Positions 27,614 to 36,492 of a DNA stretch of 64,000 bases are shown piece by piece. Made by a program: the position numbers and the translations under genes. Numbering within the stretch: the first letter of the stretch is position 1; each line of letters starts with the position of its first letter. The notes beneath the pieces were generated by a model. That model was not told the DNA's origin. It did not search any database and was given only the letters and a program-made list of their open reading frames with translations. The stretch is from contig JAWKNY010000002.1 in NCBI GenBank assembly GCA_041391485.1, positions 1-64,000 on the forward strand. Direction: 5' to 3'. The DNA is from JACKAF01 sp041391485. GTDB lineage: Bacteria; Bdellovibrionota; FAC87; UBA2466; JACKAF01.

Positions 27614-28642
27614 ATGGACTCTCGAAGACAAAACTTCCGCGTGGTGCGTCCCAAATCGACGCGCGACCTCGATCCCCAAAGGGTGGCTATCTCGGTCGTG
27701 GTCCCCGTCTACAACGAAGAGTCCAACCTCGGGCCGCTCTACGAACGGCTCTCCCGCGTGCTTTCCAAAATCGGAAACTACGAGATCCTGTTTGTGGACG
27801 ACGGCAGTAGCGACAACTCGGCGGCGCATATTCGGGAACTGAGTGCCATCGATGATCGGGTGGGCGCGTGTTTCTTCAGCCGAAACTTTGGCCATGAGGC
27901 GGCTACGTCGTGCGGCTTGCACAACGCTTCCGGGCAAACTGTCGCCATCATCGACGCCGATCTTCAAGATCCGCCTGAAGTGCTCCTTGAAATGTTTGAG
28001 CAATGGAAAAACGGCTACGATGTCGTGTACGGCCAACGCCGATCCCGCAAAAACGAACCCCTCAGCGTGCGGCTCTCGAGTTTCTTTTTTTACTACGCTT
28101 TTCGCGCCCTTTCCAAAGTGAACATGCCGGTCAATACAGGGGACTTTCGTTTGATGGACGAGAAAGTCGTGGAGTCCTTCAAGCAATTTCCGGAACGAAA
28201 CCGCTACGTGCGCGGGCTAACCTTCTGGTCAGGCTACCGACAAAAGGCCGTACTCTTTGATCGCGACAAGCGCTTCTCTGGGAAAACCAAATACAATTTT
28301 TTCAAACGGGCGAGTTTGGCTTTCGATGCTATCTGCGGAATCAGCGGAGCGCCCCTTCGCTTTGCTACCCTTGCCGGGTTTGGCACCACTCTCTTGAGTC
28401 TCGCTATTGCTCTCCATGTCGTCTACGCCAAGTTCATTCACAACATCCCGTTTCCGGGCTACGCGCTCTTAACAAGCGGCCTCTTCTTCATAGGCGGCGT
28501 GCAACTCTTTACGCTGGGACTGCTGGGCGAATACGTCGGCCGGATTTATAGGGAAGTACAACAGCGCCCGCTTTATGTTCTCAAAGAACGTCTTTGCCCG
28601 AAGTACAAGCACAGTTCCCACGACAAAGCGGGGCAATACTAA
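27614..28642 (+). CDS. Family 2 glycosyltransferase of the polyprenyl-phosphate (DPM1/GtrB) type
   Basis: The 342-residue protein has a GT-A catalytic domain at about residues 25-235 with VVVPVYNEESNL, FVDDGSSD and the metal motif DADLQDPPE. Two C-terminal membrane segments follow (ATLAGFGTTLLSLAIALHVV; YALLTSGLFFIGGVQLFTLG), ending in the family signature GEYVGRIYREVQQRP. Such enzymes load a sugar onto undecaprenyl phosphate on the cytoplasmic face. The stop overlaps the start of a protein mannosyltransferase (TAATG). The pair therefore probably makes a lipid-linked sugar and transfers it to exported protein. Confidence 0.88.
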   Translation: MDSRRQNFRVVRPKSTRDLDPQRVAISVVVPVYNEESNLGPLYERLSRVLSKIGNYEILFVDDGSSDNSAAHIRELSAIDDRVGACFFSRNFGHEAATSCGLHNASGQTVAIIDADLQDPPEVLLEMFEQWKNGYDVVYGQRRSRKNEPLSVRLSSFFFYYAFRALSKVNMPVNTGDFRLMDEKVVESFKQFPERNRYVRGLTFWSGYRQKAVLFDRDKRFSGKTKYNFFKRASLAFDAICGISGAPLRFATLAGFGTTLLSLAIALHVVYAKFIHNIPFPGYALLTSGLFFIGGVQLFTLGLLGEYVGRIYREVQQRPLYVLKERLCPKYKHSSHDKAGQY

Positions 28643-29988
28643 TGGAAGCGGTTCGCAAAAAGTGGTTCTGGGGACTGGTCGCCGCTAGTTTCGTGCTCCA
28701 TTTTTTTAAGCTCACGAGTCCAAACCAGGTAATCTTTGACGAGTACCACTTTGGAAAATTTGTGACGGCCTACTGCTGCAGTGGCCAACGATTTTTCGAC
28801 ATCCACCCACCACACGCAAAGCTTCTTATTGCGGGCTCCGCCAAAGCCTTGGGCTACGAGGGAGAGTACCGGTTCTCAAAAATCGGGGAAAGCTATGAGG
28901 GCCCCGGCCTATTCGGTTTGCGGTTCCTACCGGCCGTGGCGGGAGCGCTGATTCCAATCCTAGTCTACGTACTACTCGGTCAACTTGGAGTCACTAGCGC
29001 GGGGGCTTTTCTGGGAGCTTTTGCGCTCCTCTTCGACAACGCGCTTCTTGTGCAAAGCCGCTTTGTCAGTCTCGATAGCATCCTGGTGGGCGCGACGCTG
29101 GGCGCTCTGGTGAGCTTGCTCGCGTACATGCGATCGCACACACTCGCGCGCCGGGCGCTCTACCTGACGCTCTCCGGAATATTGGCGGGACTGGCCATCG
29201 GCACCAAGTTCACAGGACTTGCCGTCCTGTTGGTCCTCGGCGCGGTCATCTGGCGCGTCACAGATCCGATTAGAACTCGCAAGCCCATTCCTTTTCTGCG
29301 AATGACCTCCGGTATTGGGATAGCAGCCGTCGCGGTCTACGCTCTGGGCTGGCTCGTCCACTTTCAACTTCTCAGTCTCCCCGGAAATGGCGACAAGTTT
29401 TACCGGCCCCAGGGAAAGTTTATTGAGGACACAGCCGTCACCCACCAACGCATGCTCGCGAGCAACCTGAATCTAGGCAAAAGCCATCAGGACGGAAGCC
29501 GGTGGTGGCAATGGCCGCTCATGAAAAACCCCATCTACTACTGGGCCAACGGTAAAAAGCGTATCTACTTTCTTGGAAACCCTATCGTCTGGTTGGGAAG
29601 TACTTTCTTTTTGATTGGCCTACTTAGCTACTTTGCGCTCAGCCACTTTGGCCTTTTGGTCGCCCCTCACCCCAGACAAAGCGCGCGTTATGTGTGGATT
29701 CCCGTCGTCGCTTACTTTGGGGCGTTCATCCCGTACTTTTTCGTGAACCGGGTTCTATTTATGTACCACTACCTCACCGCTCTGGTGTTTGCGGTCGTAG
29801 CGGTAGTCGCCTGGCTCGACTCTCTCGGCTTCTTTGCGCAAGGAGGTCCGGCGCACCAAGGCAAAACTTACCGCGCCCTGCTTGTCAGCATTAGCTTAGG
29901 CTTTCTTCTCGTGAGTCCGCTAACATTTGGATTTGTTTCTTTTGGCTGGCACCACAGCTTGCTGCGGTTCTTATTCGTAGTACTCTAA
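28642..29988 (+). CDS. Protein O-mannosyltransferase-like (PMT/GT39) membrane enzyme
   Basis: The start ATG at 28642 overlaps the preceding stop. The 448-residue protein has about nine to ten hydrophobic segments. Near residue 33 it carries FDEYHFGKF with FDIHPPHAKLL, the luminal/periplasmic loop with the acidic pair that marks PMT-family GT-C transferases. The middle loop (RWWQWPLMKNPIYYW) also fits. It would transfer a sugar from a polyprenyl carrier to Ser/Thr of exported proteins. The context with the GT2 carrier-loading enzyme supports this. It overlaps the convergent FHA gene by 18 bases. Confidence 0.8.
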   Translation: MEAVRKKWFWGLVAASFVLHFFKLTSPNQVIFDEYHFGKFVTAYCCSGQRFFDIHPPHAKLLIAGSAKALGYEGEYRFSKIGESYEGPGLFGLRFLPAVAGALIPILVYVLLGQLGVTSAGAFLGAFALLFDNALLVQSRFVSLDSILVGATLGALVSLLAYMRSHTLARRALYLTLSGILAGLAIGTKFTGLAVLLVLGAVIWRVTDPIRTRKPIPFLRMTSGIGIAAVAVYALGWLVHFQLLSLPGNGDKFYRPQGKFIEDTAVTHQRMLASNLNLGKSHQDGSRWWQWPLMKNPIYYWANGKKRIYFLGNPIVWLGSTFFLIGLLSYFALSHFGLLVAPHPRQSARYVWIPVVAYFGAFIPYFFVNRVLFMYHYLTALVFAVVAVVAWLDSLGFFAQGGPAHQGKTYRALLVSISLGFLLVSPLTFGFVSFGWHHSLLRFLFVVL

Positions 29989-32190
29989 CTTCTTTATTAC
30001 CTTGTCGTAGTATTCATCGCCTTTGCGTACGTAATTCTTGGCTCGCATCCAGTACTGCTTGGCATCGTCAATCTTGTTCATGCTCTCAAGAATGTACCCA
30101 TGCACGTAGGCTTCTTTAGCCAGACGATTGAGTTGGCGCTTGGCCTTGAGTAGACACTCTTGCGCATCCCCGTAGTTGGGATCGCGCTTAGTCATTTCTT
30201 CACAGAGATCGCGGCTGGCGTTGTAGTCGGCTTCGGCGTATTTCTCCTTGGCCTGGATCAGGAACGGCTCAAACTCTTCTTTCTGTAACATCCGCGCGCG
30301 ATCAATAATCTGCTTCGCTTCATTGAGATACTGTGTGTCCCCCTGGAGCTGAATCTTGCGAATATCTTCAGCGGTATTAATTGCCTCCGAGTAGCTTTTG
30401 TTGGCAAAGGCCGCCACCGCTTTTTGGAAAAGCTCGATGACCGCCTTACGTTTTTCCATCTCCGGATCCTGCTCGGGCGGGACCTGCTGCAGGTCACGGA
30501 TCTTCAGATCCGCCGCTCTCAAACCCTTGCGCGCTGTCTCGTTGTTGGGATCCACTACAATGGCGGAGTTAAAGCTCTCGGCCGCGCGATCAAAGTCACC
30601 CAGTCGCAGGTACTCAATGCCTTCTTCAAGGTAGATTGCCAGGTCCTGCTTATCATCCCGTTTGGCTTTGACTTCGGCTTCGGCAATTTCTTTTTCCTTA
30701 ACCTTGCGCTCATACATCTCCAGCATCTCGCGGGACTGCTTATAATAAGGGACTAGATCGTGCACCTTGCTGAGATGGAAAACCGCTTCATCAAACTTTT
30801 CGGTCTCTGCCGCCCGGATGGCCGAACGGTAATGGCCTTCCAGCGCGCGCTGGTTCTCCGGCGATAGCTCAAAGTACTCCTGCGGCATTGCGGGAGGCAA
30901 AGTCGTTTGGGCGCTCGCATCGGGTTTGGGGGTCGTCGCACCCGGTACCTGACCCGGTGTCGTCGCCGCCGTTTCGGCTTTAGGCTTGGGCTTTTCGTCC
31001 GGACTCAGCACCAGCACAACTGCCAAAGCAATGAGCGCTGCGAGAAGCATCTTCATCAGAGGAGAGGAATTCTTCTTATCCCTTCCGAAGTTCGGGAAGC
31101 GAGAAAGCAAAGAGCTGGGCGGTGTCGCCGGCGGTTCCATCCCCATTCCGAGCTGCTGCGCCTGCTGCTGCTGGAGTTCGACAATTTGGGCCTGGCGCGA
31201 CGGCGTCAGCTGGACAGAACGCGTTTGCTCCACACCCGAACCCGTCAAAGCTCCCACCTGAGAAGCTTCCAAAGGATCTTCTGCAATGATCTCGTGAATA
31301 AGGAAATTGATCTTGGATCGACCGATGGAAATCACATCGTAACTGTTGAGCGGGTGCTCCAGCACACGCATGCCGTTGACATAGGTGCCGTTGCGGCTTC
31401 CCATGTCGACCAAACGGTAACCCATTCCCACACGCGTAATCTTCGCGTGGATGCGAGAAAGCTTGTCGTCATCGATAAAGACGTCGGCCTTCTTGCTACG
31501 CCCGAAGGTCACTTCATAGGTTTCAAGAAGTAGCTCTTCGCCATCACGCGGGCCGCCTTCAAACCTGAGCTTCGCCACGAGCGGCTTTGCCTGCACCTGG
31601 GTCTCACCCATTCCGATGGAGGTGCCGCTTTCGGCAGCGTCCGGAACCAACTCAGGTTGGGGATAGGCCTCCTCGACCGGGTTTTCGAGCGGATCTTGAA
31701 TGGCTAAGGCCGCGGAACCTTCGGACTGGGGGACCGGCTGATCGGCAAAAGGATCTTCGAGTGGAGCAAAGCCGTCGGCCTGGTTCTCCATTTCGAGCAC
31801 CGGAGCGTTGCCCAAATCCTCTGGGGCATCCATCACCGCGTTCATGGCAGGTTCATCCGACAGGACCGGCTCCACTTTGGAGTGCTGCGTACGCGCCATG
31901 GTACCCATGAGCACCATGATGCGGTAGCCGCCGATATCAAACTGATCGCCACTGGTCAGCTCCACCGTCTCGATGGAACTTCCGTTCACAAAAATCTTTC
32001 CGCTGGTACTCTGGTTGGTGAGGTAGACGGCAGAATCGGTTACACGCAGCTCGGCGTGTTGGCGGCTGATGCTCTGGTTCTCCAGAACGATGTCACACGT
32101 GTCCCCACGTCCAATGAGGTACGTCCCTTCCTCGAACTCCTTCGAGAGACGTTCCATCTCATTTTCAAATACTTTTACTTTTACCTTCAT
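29971..32190 (-). CDS. Double-FHA, single-span membrane protein with TPR domain
   Basis: The 739-residue protein has two forkhead-associated domains. FHA1 (about residues 1-95) has GRGDTCDIVL, SRQHAEL and GSSIE; FHA2 (about 205-305) has FGRSKKADVFIDD, SRIHAKI and SRNGTYVNG. A proline/glutamine-rich linker follows, then one transmembrane helix (LLAALIALAVVLVL, near 380) and TPR-like helical repeats from about 450 to the end. FHA domains bind phosphothreonine, so this is a phospho-dependent scaffold with its sensor side in the cytosol and TPRs probably in the periplasm. The start overlaps the upstream stop by four bases. It is the last gene of the tadC operon. Confidence 0.85.
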   Translation of the reverse strand: MKVKVKVFENEMERLSKEFEEGTYLIGRGDTCDIVLENQSISRQHAELRVTDSAVYLTNQSTSGKIFVNGSSIETVELTSGDQFDIGGYRIMVLMGTMARTQHSKVEPVLSDEPAMNAVMDAPEDLGNAPVLEMENQADGFAPLEDPFADQPVPQSEGSAALAIQDPLENPVEEAYPQPELVPDAAESGTSIGMGETQVQAKPLVAKLRFEGGPRDGEELLLETYEVTFGRSKKADVFIDDDKLSRIHAKITRVGMGYRLVDMGSRNGTYVNGMRVLEHPLNSYDVISIGRSKINFLIHEIIAEDPLEASQVGALTGSGVEQTRSVQLTPSRQAQIVELQQQQAQQLGMGMEPPATPPSSLLSRFPNFGRDKKNSSPLMKMLLAALIALAVVLVLSPDEKPKPKAETAATTPGQVPGATTPKPDASAQTTLPPAMPQEYFELSPENQRALEGHYRSAIRAAETEKFDEAVFHLSKVHDLVPYYKQSREMLEMYERKVKEKEIAEAEVKAKRDDKQDLAIYLEEGIEYLRLGDFDRAAESFNSAIVVDPNNETARKGLRAADLKIRDLQQVPPEQDPEMEKRKAVIELFQKAVAAFANKSYSEAINTAEDIRKIQLQGDTQYLNEAKQIIDRARMLQKEEFEPFLIQAKEKYAEADYNASRDLCEEMTKRDPNYGDAQECLLKAKRQLNRLAKEAYVHGYILESMNKIDDAKQYWMRAKNYVRKGDEYYDKVIKKLEYYE

Positions 32191-33248
32191 GGATAAAGCT
32201 CCGCCGCTCTTAAGCGGGTCTGTCCAACCGCGATGTACTTGCGCGCTTTGGGCAACATCTCGTGGTTCGGACGGTGCGCTAGCAGCTGCTGCGCCTGCGT
32301 AAAGTGATAGATGGCTCTCTCGTACTGGAGCGAATCAAAATATTTCACGCCCATCTCAAAATGTTTGGCAGCTTCTTTCTCCGCTTCCGCGATGCTGAGC
32401 TGCATGTAGAACTGGGCCAAGCCGTGACCCCGATCAAAAGTAAGCGCCGTTCTGAAAAACTGTATCGCTCTCTGCAAACTGTGGTTGAGGTACTCTCTTC
32501 GCCCCTTCCTGAAATACTGTTCCGCTTCTTTCACGCTGTCGTTCTTCGTATCGAGCTTCTCGAGCGCTATCTCCGCGCTCGATTTCGCTGGATCTTCCAA
32601 ACCGCCTATCCCCACCGTCGGGTCCTTGGCTTTTGCCGGATCCATGTTCTCTAGATACGGGCGTTTGGCGAAGTCCGATGTCGTTTCGGTAGCCTCCACC
32701 TTTGCCTTTTTAGTTTCCTTCACCGGGGCATTCGGATCGGGCTCCTGCAGAAAATACATCCCACCAATGACAAGCGCCGCGACACCGTAAATCAGGGGAC
32801 GCCGGCTTGGAGGTCCTTTGATTTTGGTTTTGCCGCCGCCAAGACCAATGGCGCCTAAACCCACTTCTGCCGCCGGTGCGGGTGCCACGGCGGGCGCTAC
32901 CGAAGGCGCGGGCTCTGCGGCGAGCGGGTTATTAAAACGAAACGCGAAGTCGCCGACCTGAACGATGTCTCCGTTTGCTAAAGAAGACTCTCGAACGAGA
33001 TTCCCGTTTACCAGGATGCCGTTCTTGCTCCCGTTGTCACGGATCGTAACCTGCCCGCCTTCGTGAATCTCCACAAGCGCGTGGTTGCGGGAAACGGAGT
33101 TACTCGGGATCACAATATCGTTGTCATCACTGCGTCCGATGGTGAGGCTCTGCGCCACCACTTCAAACACACGTCCCTTGCCAGGTCCTACGACCTGTTC
33201 CAAGAAAGACACTCCCTGATTTTCGGCGACTAAGCTATGCTTGCTCAT
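32187..33248 (-). CDS. FHA domain-TM-TPR protein
   Basis: The 353-residue protein has one FHA domain at about residues 15-110 (IGRSDDNDIVI, SRNHALVEI, GSKNGILVNG). An Ala/Pro-rich linker, one transmembrane segment (PLIYGVAALVIGGMYFL, near 155) and C-terminal TPR-like helices (EAEQYFRKGRREYLNHSLQRA; HFEMGVKYFDSLQYERAIYHF) follow. It is a smaller version of the protein encoded next. It overlaps the upstream gene by 14 bases and the downstream one by four, so expression is tightly coupled. Confidence 0.85.
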   Translation of the reverse strand: MSKHSLVAENQGVSFLEQVVGPGKGRVFEVVAQSLTIGRSDDNDIVIPSNSVSRNHALVEIHEGGQVTIRDNGSKNGILVNGNLVRESSLANGDIVQVGDFAFRFNNPLAAEPAPSVAPAVAPAPAAEVGLGAIGLGGGKTKIKGPPSRRPLIYGVAALVIGGMYFLQEPDPNAPVKETKKAKVEATETTSDFAKRPYLENMDPAKAKDPTVGIGGLEDPAKSSAEIALEKLDTKNDSVKEAEQYFRKGRREYLNHSLQRAIQFFRTALTFDRGHGLAQFYMQLSIAEAEKEAAKHFEMGVKYFDSLQYERAIYHFTQAQQLLAHRPNHEMLPKARKYIAVGQTRLRAAELYP

Positions 33249-34863
33249 TCATTTTCACCGTAATCAAAATGTAGTGGATCGCACCGTCGGAATTCTTGTG
33301 TCCGACCGCAACCACGTTGCGCATGGTTCCGTTGACTTCCAGCTCCGCATTGGCGCTCTCACCTAAAGAACCCAAAACCCGCTCAATCAAATCAATGACC
33401 GTACCCGCAAAAGCCGCGTCGGCTGTCGCATCTGAAATATTTTTCCCCACTGAGTACTGAGAACGAATCGAAAGCAACTCCTCAGCGACGTTTCCTACAA
33501 AAACAATTTTCTTTTCGCGATCGAGGAGCAGTAAGGCATCACTAGTACCCTGATCGAATCCTTGGATAGCGCGCTCATAGCTCTGGTTTTGAACTTCGCT
33601 ATCATCTTGTGAAAGCACGCCGTCACCCGAGGCCTGTTTCATACGGCTCACGGTGAAGTTCACTACCTGCGCTAAATTCTCCAGCTCCGGAAACTTGTAG
33701 TCGCACGCGATATTGACGTTATCCCCCTTCAAGGCCGCATCCAGCTGGTCATTGAGCTGTACAATGGGGTGAGAAATCATTTTCGTAATCATGTAGAAAC
33801 CAACGATGACGAGAAGAATCGCAAAGAGCACGGCTCGAACCAGCGGCTCATAGACCGCGTGGATACCACGAGGGATTTCAAAATCAGCGATGACAATAGC
33901 GGACAACTCCGGCGCGTTCGTATCCTTGGAGTAAAGCGAAATGGGCTGGGCCACTACGTAAACCCCATCGCCTTTTTCAATGTCCACAAGCTCCTTGTTG
34001 TTGCGCTTGATGTCCTCGATGGCGAGTAGGTACCGCGGATCGGTAATCGATTTATTGAGCAGCTTGGTCGGGGCAATGATGGTATTGGCGCGCGGATCGA
34101 CAATAGCGACCGCCAGCATCCCGACTTCGCTCTCGCCAGCCGCGACCGAAAGCTTGGTGAAATCCCCAGTCTTGCTGAGAACCCGGTAATTCTCTCTCAC
34201 CACCTGGCTGATAACGGTGTGGGCGCGCTTTAAGGCCTCACGCGTGGCTATTTCCTGCCCCCACGGCAGTACAGAAAACACCGTGGCCGCAACGGCAAAG
34301 AGAAATCCCACCCCCAGGATAATCACCATCAGCATGCGCCAGTCGACAGACTTCATGACGCCGTAAAAAGGTGAAAGCACCTTTTCGTCCATCAGAAGCA
34401 TCAACTTTTCCTGGGGTGTAAATTCGGGTGCCGGCGTTTCGGGTACGGCCGCCTGAAAAGCGTCTGCAATGGGCTGCGCCTGAAAAGCCGCGGCGCCATC
34501 CATGCCGAATTCCATTTCTGGCATCGCGGGCGTATTGGCGGACTCACTGGCCCCCTGAGGCGATACCTTGGACCGCGCGTTGCCCAATCGAATGTGGTAG
34601 TCGGCAATCACGACGTCATCCCCGGACCGGATGCGCTGTTTGCGCACCAAAACCCCGTTCACGAAAACGCCGTTGGAAGAACCCAAATCCACGATGGCGG
34701 CCTTGTTGCCTTTCACGACAATTAGCGCATGCTGCTTTGAAATCTGCGGCGATGGAAGCACGAGATCGCAATCCTTGGCCCGGCCCACCTTGTGGGACCC
34801 TTCGGCCAATTCGCGTACGTCGACTACGCGGCCTCCTTTTAGAATCTCAAACTTCAAGCCCAC
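33235..34863 (-). CDS. FHA-sensor-HAMP-PAS membrane protein
   Basis: The 542-residue protein begins with an FHA domain (VGRAKDCDLVL, SKQHALIVV, GSSNGVFVNG). After a linker, a first transmembrane segment (LMVIILGVGFLFAVAATVF, about 180) opens an extracytoplasmic Cache-like sensor of about 130 residues. This closes with a second segment (AVLFAILLVIVGFYMI, about 340), a HAMP-like stretch (ISHPIVQLNDQLDAALKGD) and a PAS-like module (ALLLLDREKKIVFVG). No kinase, cyclase or methyl-accepting output is present, so it probably signals by protein contact, perhaps through the FHA domain. It overlaps DUF192 by 10 bases. Confidence 0.8.
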   Translation of the reverse strand: MGLKFEILKGGRVVDVRELAEGSHKVGRAKDCDLVLPSPQISKQHALIVVKGNKAAIVDLGSSNGVFVNGVLVRKQRIRSGDDVVIADYHIRLGNARSKVSPQGASESANTPAMPEMEFGMDGAAAFQAQPIADAFQAAVPETPAPEFTPQEKLMLLMDEKVLSPFYGVMKSVDWRMLMVIILGVGFLFAVAATVFSVLPWGQEIATREALKRAHTVISQVVRENYRVLSKTGDFTKLSVAAGESEVGMLAVAIVDPRANTIIAPTKLLNKSITDPRYLLAIEDIKRNNKELVDIEKGDGVYVVAQPISLYSKDTNAPELSAIVIADFEIPRGIHAVYEPLVRAVLFAILLVIVGFYMITKMISHPIVQLNDQLDAALKGDNVNIACDYKFPELENLAQVVNFTVSRMKQASGDGVLSQDDSEVQNQSYERAIQGFDQGTSDALLLLDREKKIVFVGNVAEELLSIRSQYSVGKNISDATADAAFAGTVIDLIERVLGSLGESANAELEVNGTMRNVVAVGHKNSDGAIHYILITVKMNEQA

Positions 34864-35210
34864 ACTCCGTCACAAATCAGTTTCACGCCTTCTTGCAAAT
34901 CAAGTGCGGCGACGCGGTTCGCCTGCATCTCGATGACGTGCTTCACGCCTTTTCGAGGAAGCAGCATTCGCCAGGGTTTCATGGCCCGCACCACGCTGAT
35001 GATCTTTCCGTCTTCCCCCACCAGAATCACGTCGATGGGAAAGCGCATGAAAAAAGTATGAATGGAGTTGCAACGCGGAAAGCAGATCGCTTCATTCTGC
35101 GGAATGGAACTTCGGCCCATGAGCCCGAGAAAGCGGCTCATATAGGATTCCGCGATAAAGCACTCCGGAATCAACGTCCCCTTGTCATTTTGTAGCGCTA
35201 CTTTGCGCAT
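34854..35210 (-). CDS. DUF192 protein
   Basis: The 118-residue protein matches the DUF192 pattern: FLGLMGRSSIPQNEAICFPRC, the central HTFFMRFPIDVIL, and a final HVIEMQANRVAALDLQEG. It is a small all-beta domain of uncertain function, often encoded near type II/Tad secretion genes. No signal peptide is visible. It overlaps tadC by one base upstream and an FHA gene by 10 bases downstream, so it is part of the same operon and likely serves the same envelope machine. Confidence 0.8.
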   Translation of the reverse strand: MRKVALQNDKGTLIPECFIAESYMSRFLGLMGRSSIPQNEAICFPRCNSIHTFFMRFPIDVILVGEDGKIISVVRAMKPWRMLLPRKGVKHVIEMQANRVAALDLQEGVKLICDGVWA

Positions 35211-36091
35211 TACTTCACTCCCAAGAAACCTAAAATCACCGGTCCGAAAATCATGATGAACACCGCCGGCATGATGAAGAAAATCAGAGGAAACAAAAGC
35301 TTCTGCGAGGCCGCCGCACCTTTTTTCTCCGCTTCAACGAAACGTTTGGTGCGAATGAGATCGGACTGCACACGCAACACCCCACCGATACTGCTACCCA
35401 TCTGATCCGCGGTCACCAGCACCGCAACGAGCGAGTTGATCTGGGTGAGATCGATACGCCAGGCCATGTTGCGCAAGGAATCCGCACGAGTCGTACCCAA
35501 CTGGATTTCCTGCAAGGTACGCTCGACTTCTTGAACGAGCGGGCCGGGCCGGGTTTTCTCCACCACTTTCTGGAGCGCTCCGATGAAGTCCAGACCAGCT
35601 TCTGTAGAAAGGGTGAGCAGATCGATCACAAAAGGAAGCTGTAGCGAAATCTCAATGTGGCGGCGTTTCTTGCAACCGCTCACCCAGGCACCGGGATAGA
35701 CGAAACCAACCAGCATCATCCCGATGAGCATCCACCACGGAATGGTCGTCCCGTTCGCGAGCATGTAAGCGTAAAAGAAAAGTGGGGCGATAAAGCCCAG
35801 GAAAATTTTGAAGGCGAGCAGGTCTTCCACATCCAGCTCTTCTTCCAAGCCTGCGGAGATGATGAGCCGCTTGGTTTTCTTGCGCCAGTTCTCGGCCTTG
35901 ATTTTTGAGGAGTAAGGCATGACCACGGCGCGGTAGATCGGGCGGCAGATCTTCAGCAAAGCAGACGAACTGCTCTTGCGCTGCTGCTCCAAACGCTTGG
36001 CCGCCGAGGCTTCGAGCTCACCTGAGAATAGGTGCCACCCAATATAAAAGGCGGTGGCTCCCATCAGAGCGATGCCGACGTAAGCTAACAA
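35210..36091 (-). CDS. tadC: TadC-like type II secretion/pilus inner-membrane platform protein
   Basis: The protein (about 294 residues) contains the T2SSF domain with its usual text LQLPFVIDLLTLSTEAGLDFIGAL, EIQLGTTRADSLRNMAWR and QMGSSIGGVLRVQ, plus membrane spans at both ends (IALMGATAFYIGWHLF; LLFPLIFFIMPAVFIMIFGPVIL). It forms the platform of Tad/Flp pili with TadB and the TadA ATPase. I chose TTG 36091 because GGGAGGGG lies five bases upstream; a GTG at 36124 is possible. No tadA/tadB is adjacent, so it leads an operon with DUF192 and three FHA proteins instead. A TGGTATAAT promoter element lies about 130 bases upstream. Confidence 0.82.
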   Translation of the reverse strand: MLAYVGIALMGATAFYIGWHLFSGELEASAAKRLEQQRKSSSSALLKICRPIYRAVVMPYSSKIKAENWRKKTKRLIISAGLEEELDVEDLLAFKIFLGFIAPLFFYAYMLANGTTIPWWMLIGMMLVGFVYPGAWVSGCKKRRHIEISLQLPFVIDLLTLSTEAGLDFIGALQKVVEKTRPGPLVQEVERTLQEIQLGTTRADSLRNMAWRIDLTQINSLVAVLVTADQMGSSIGGVLRVQSDLIRTKRFVEAEKKGAAASQKLLFPLIFFIMPAVFIMIFGPVILGFLGVK

Positions 36092-36220
36092 GTTTCCCCT
36101 CCCATGAACGAGATCTGGGCACACTAGTGCCGCAGTGAGTTATTCCGGATAACTAATCGGAGAAATCTGTAGAAAACTTGAAGGCTTAACCCACCGCGTA
36201 CGAACCCATGTCTTAGCTCA

Positions 36221-36229
36221 ATTATACCA
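36221..36229 (-). promoter_or_regulatory. Extended -10 promoter element of the tadC operon
   Basis: The - strand reads TGG directly followed by TATAAT (36229-36221), an extended -10 sequence. No good -35 is seen. Transcription from here would leave a leader of about 120 bases before tadC. Confidence 0.45.
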
Positions 36230-36310
36230 CGGAGCGTCATTCTGGGACCACCGCAAAGAGGGTCCAAACACGACTTTTACACAAATAATTTCAAATATTT
36301 ACATCTTATG

Positions 36311-36492
36311 CTTTCCAACAGGGGCCCACTAGGTGTTACCATTTAAGAAAGGTTACCGATTTTCGGGCCTTGGGCTAAATGCCCGCGAAAGGGGGTGGTA
36401 CTATGTCAAGTTCTCATAGTACGGAGGTGACCCTGCCGTAGGCAGACCTTCGATTTGGAGAGCTCCCTTACCGGGGAGCTCTCTTTTTTTTT
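36311..36492 (+). ncRNA. Candidate structured small RNA antisense to the aspartokinase 3' end
   Basis: A + strand unit runs from a possible promoter (TTTACA at 36276, 17 bases, TTACAT at 36299) to a strong terminator at 36458-36492. It contains a perfect hairpin GTACTATG/CATAGTAC (36398-36422) and a GGGC-TAAAT-GCCC stem. No protein frame on this strand fits. It faces tadC's promoter region and overlaps the last 90 bases of the oppositely oriented aspartokinase gene. I do not match it to a riboswitch or known RNA family. Confidence 0.4.

Noticed and set aside
27590..28186. 198-codon - strand frame opposite the GT2 gene
   Set aside because: No motifs or ribosome site, and fully antisense to a gene with canonical glycosyltransferase motifs.
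36311..36425. Possible c-di-GMP, Mn or other riboswitch
   Set aside because: None of the conserved cores I know (for example GGCAAACC with GACGCAAAGCC) is present, and no + strand gene follows for it to control.
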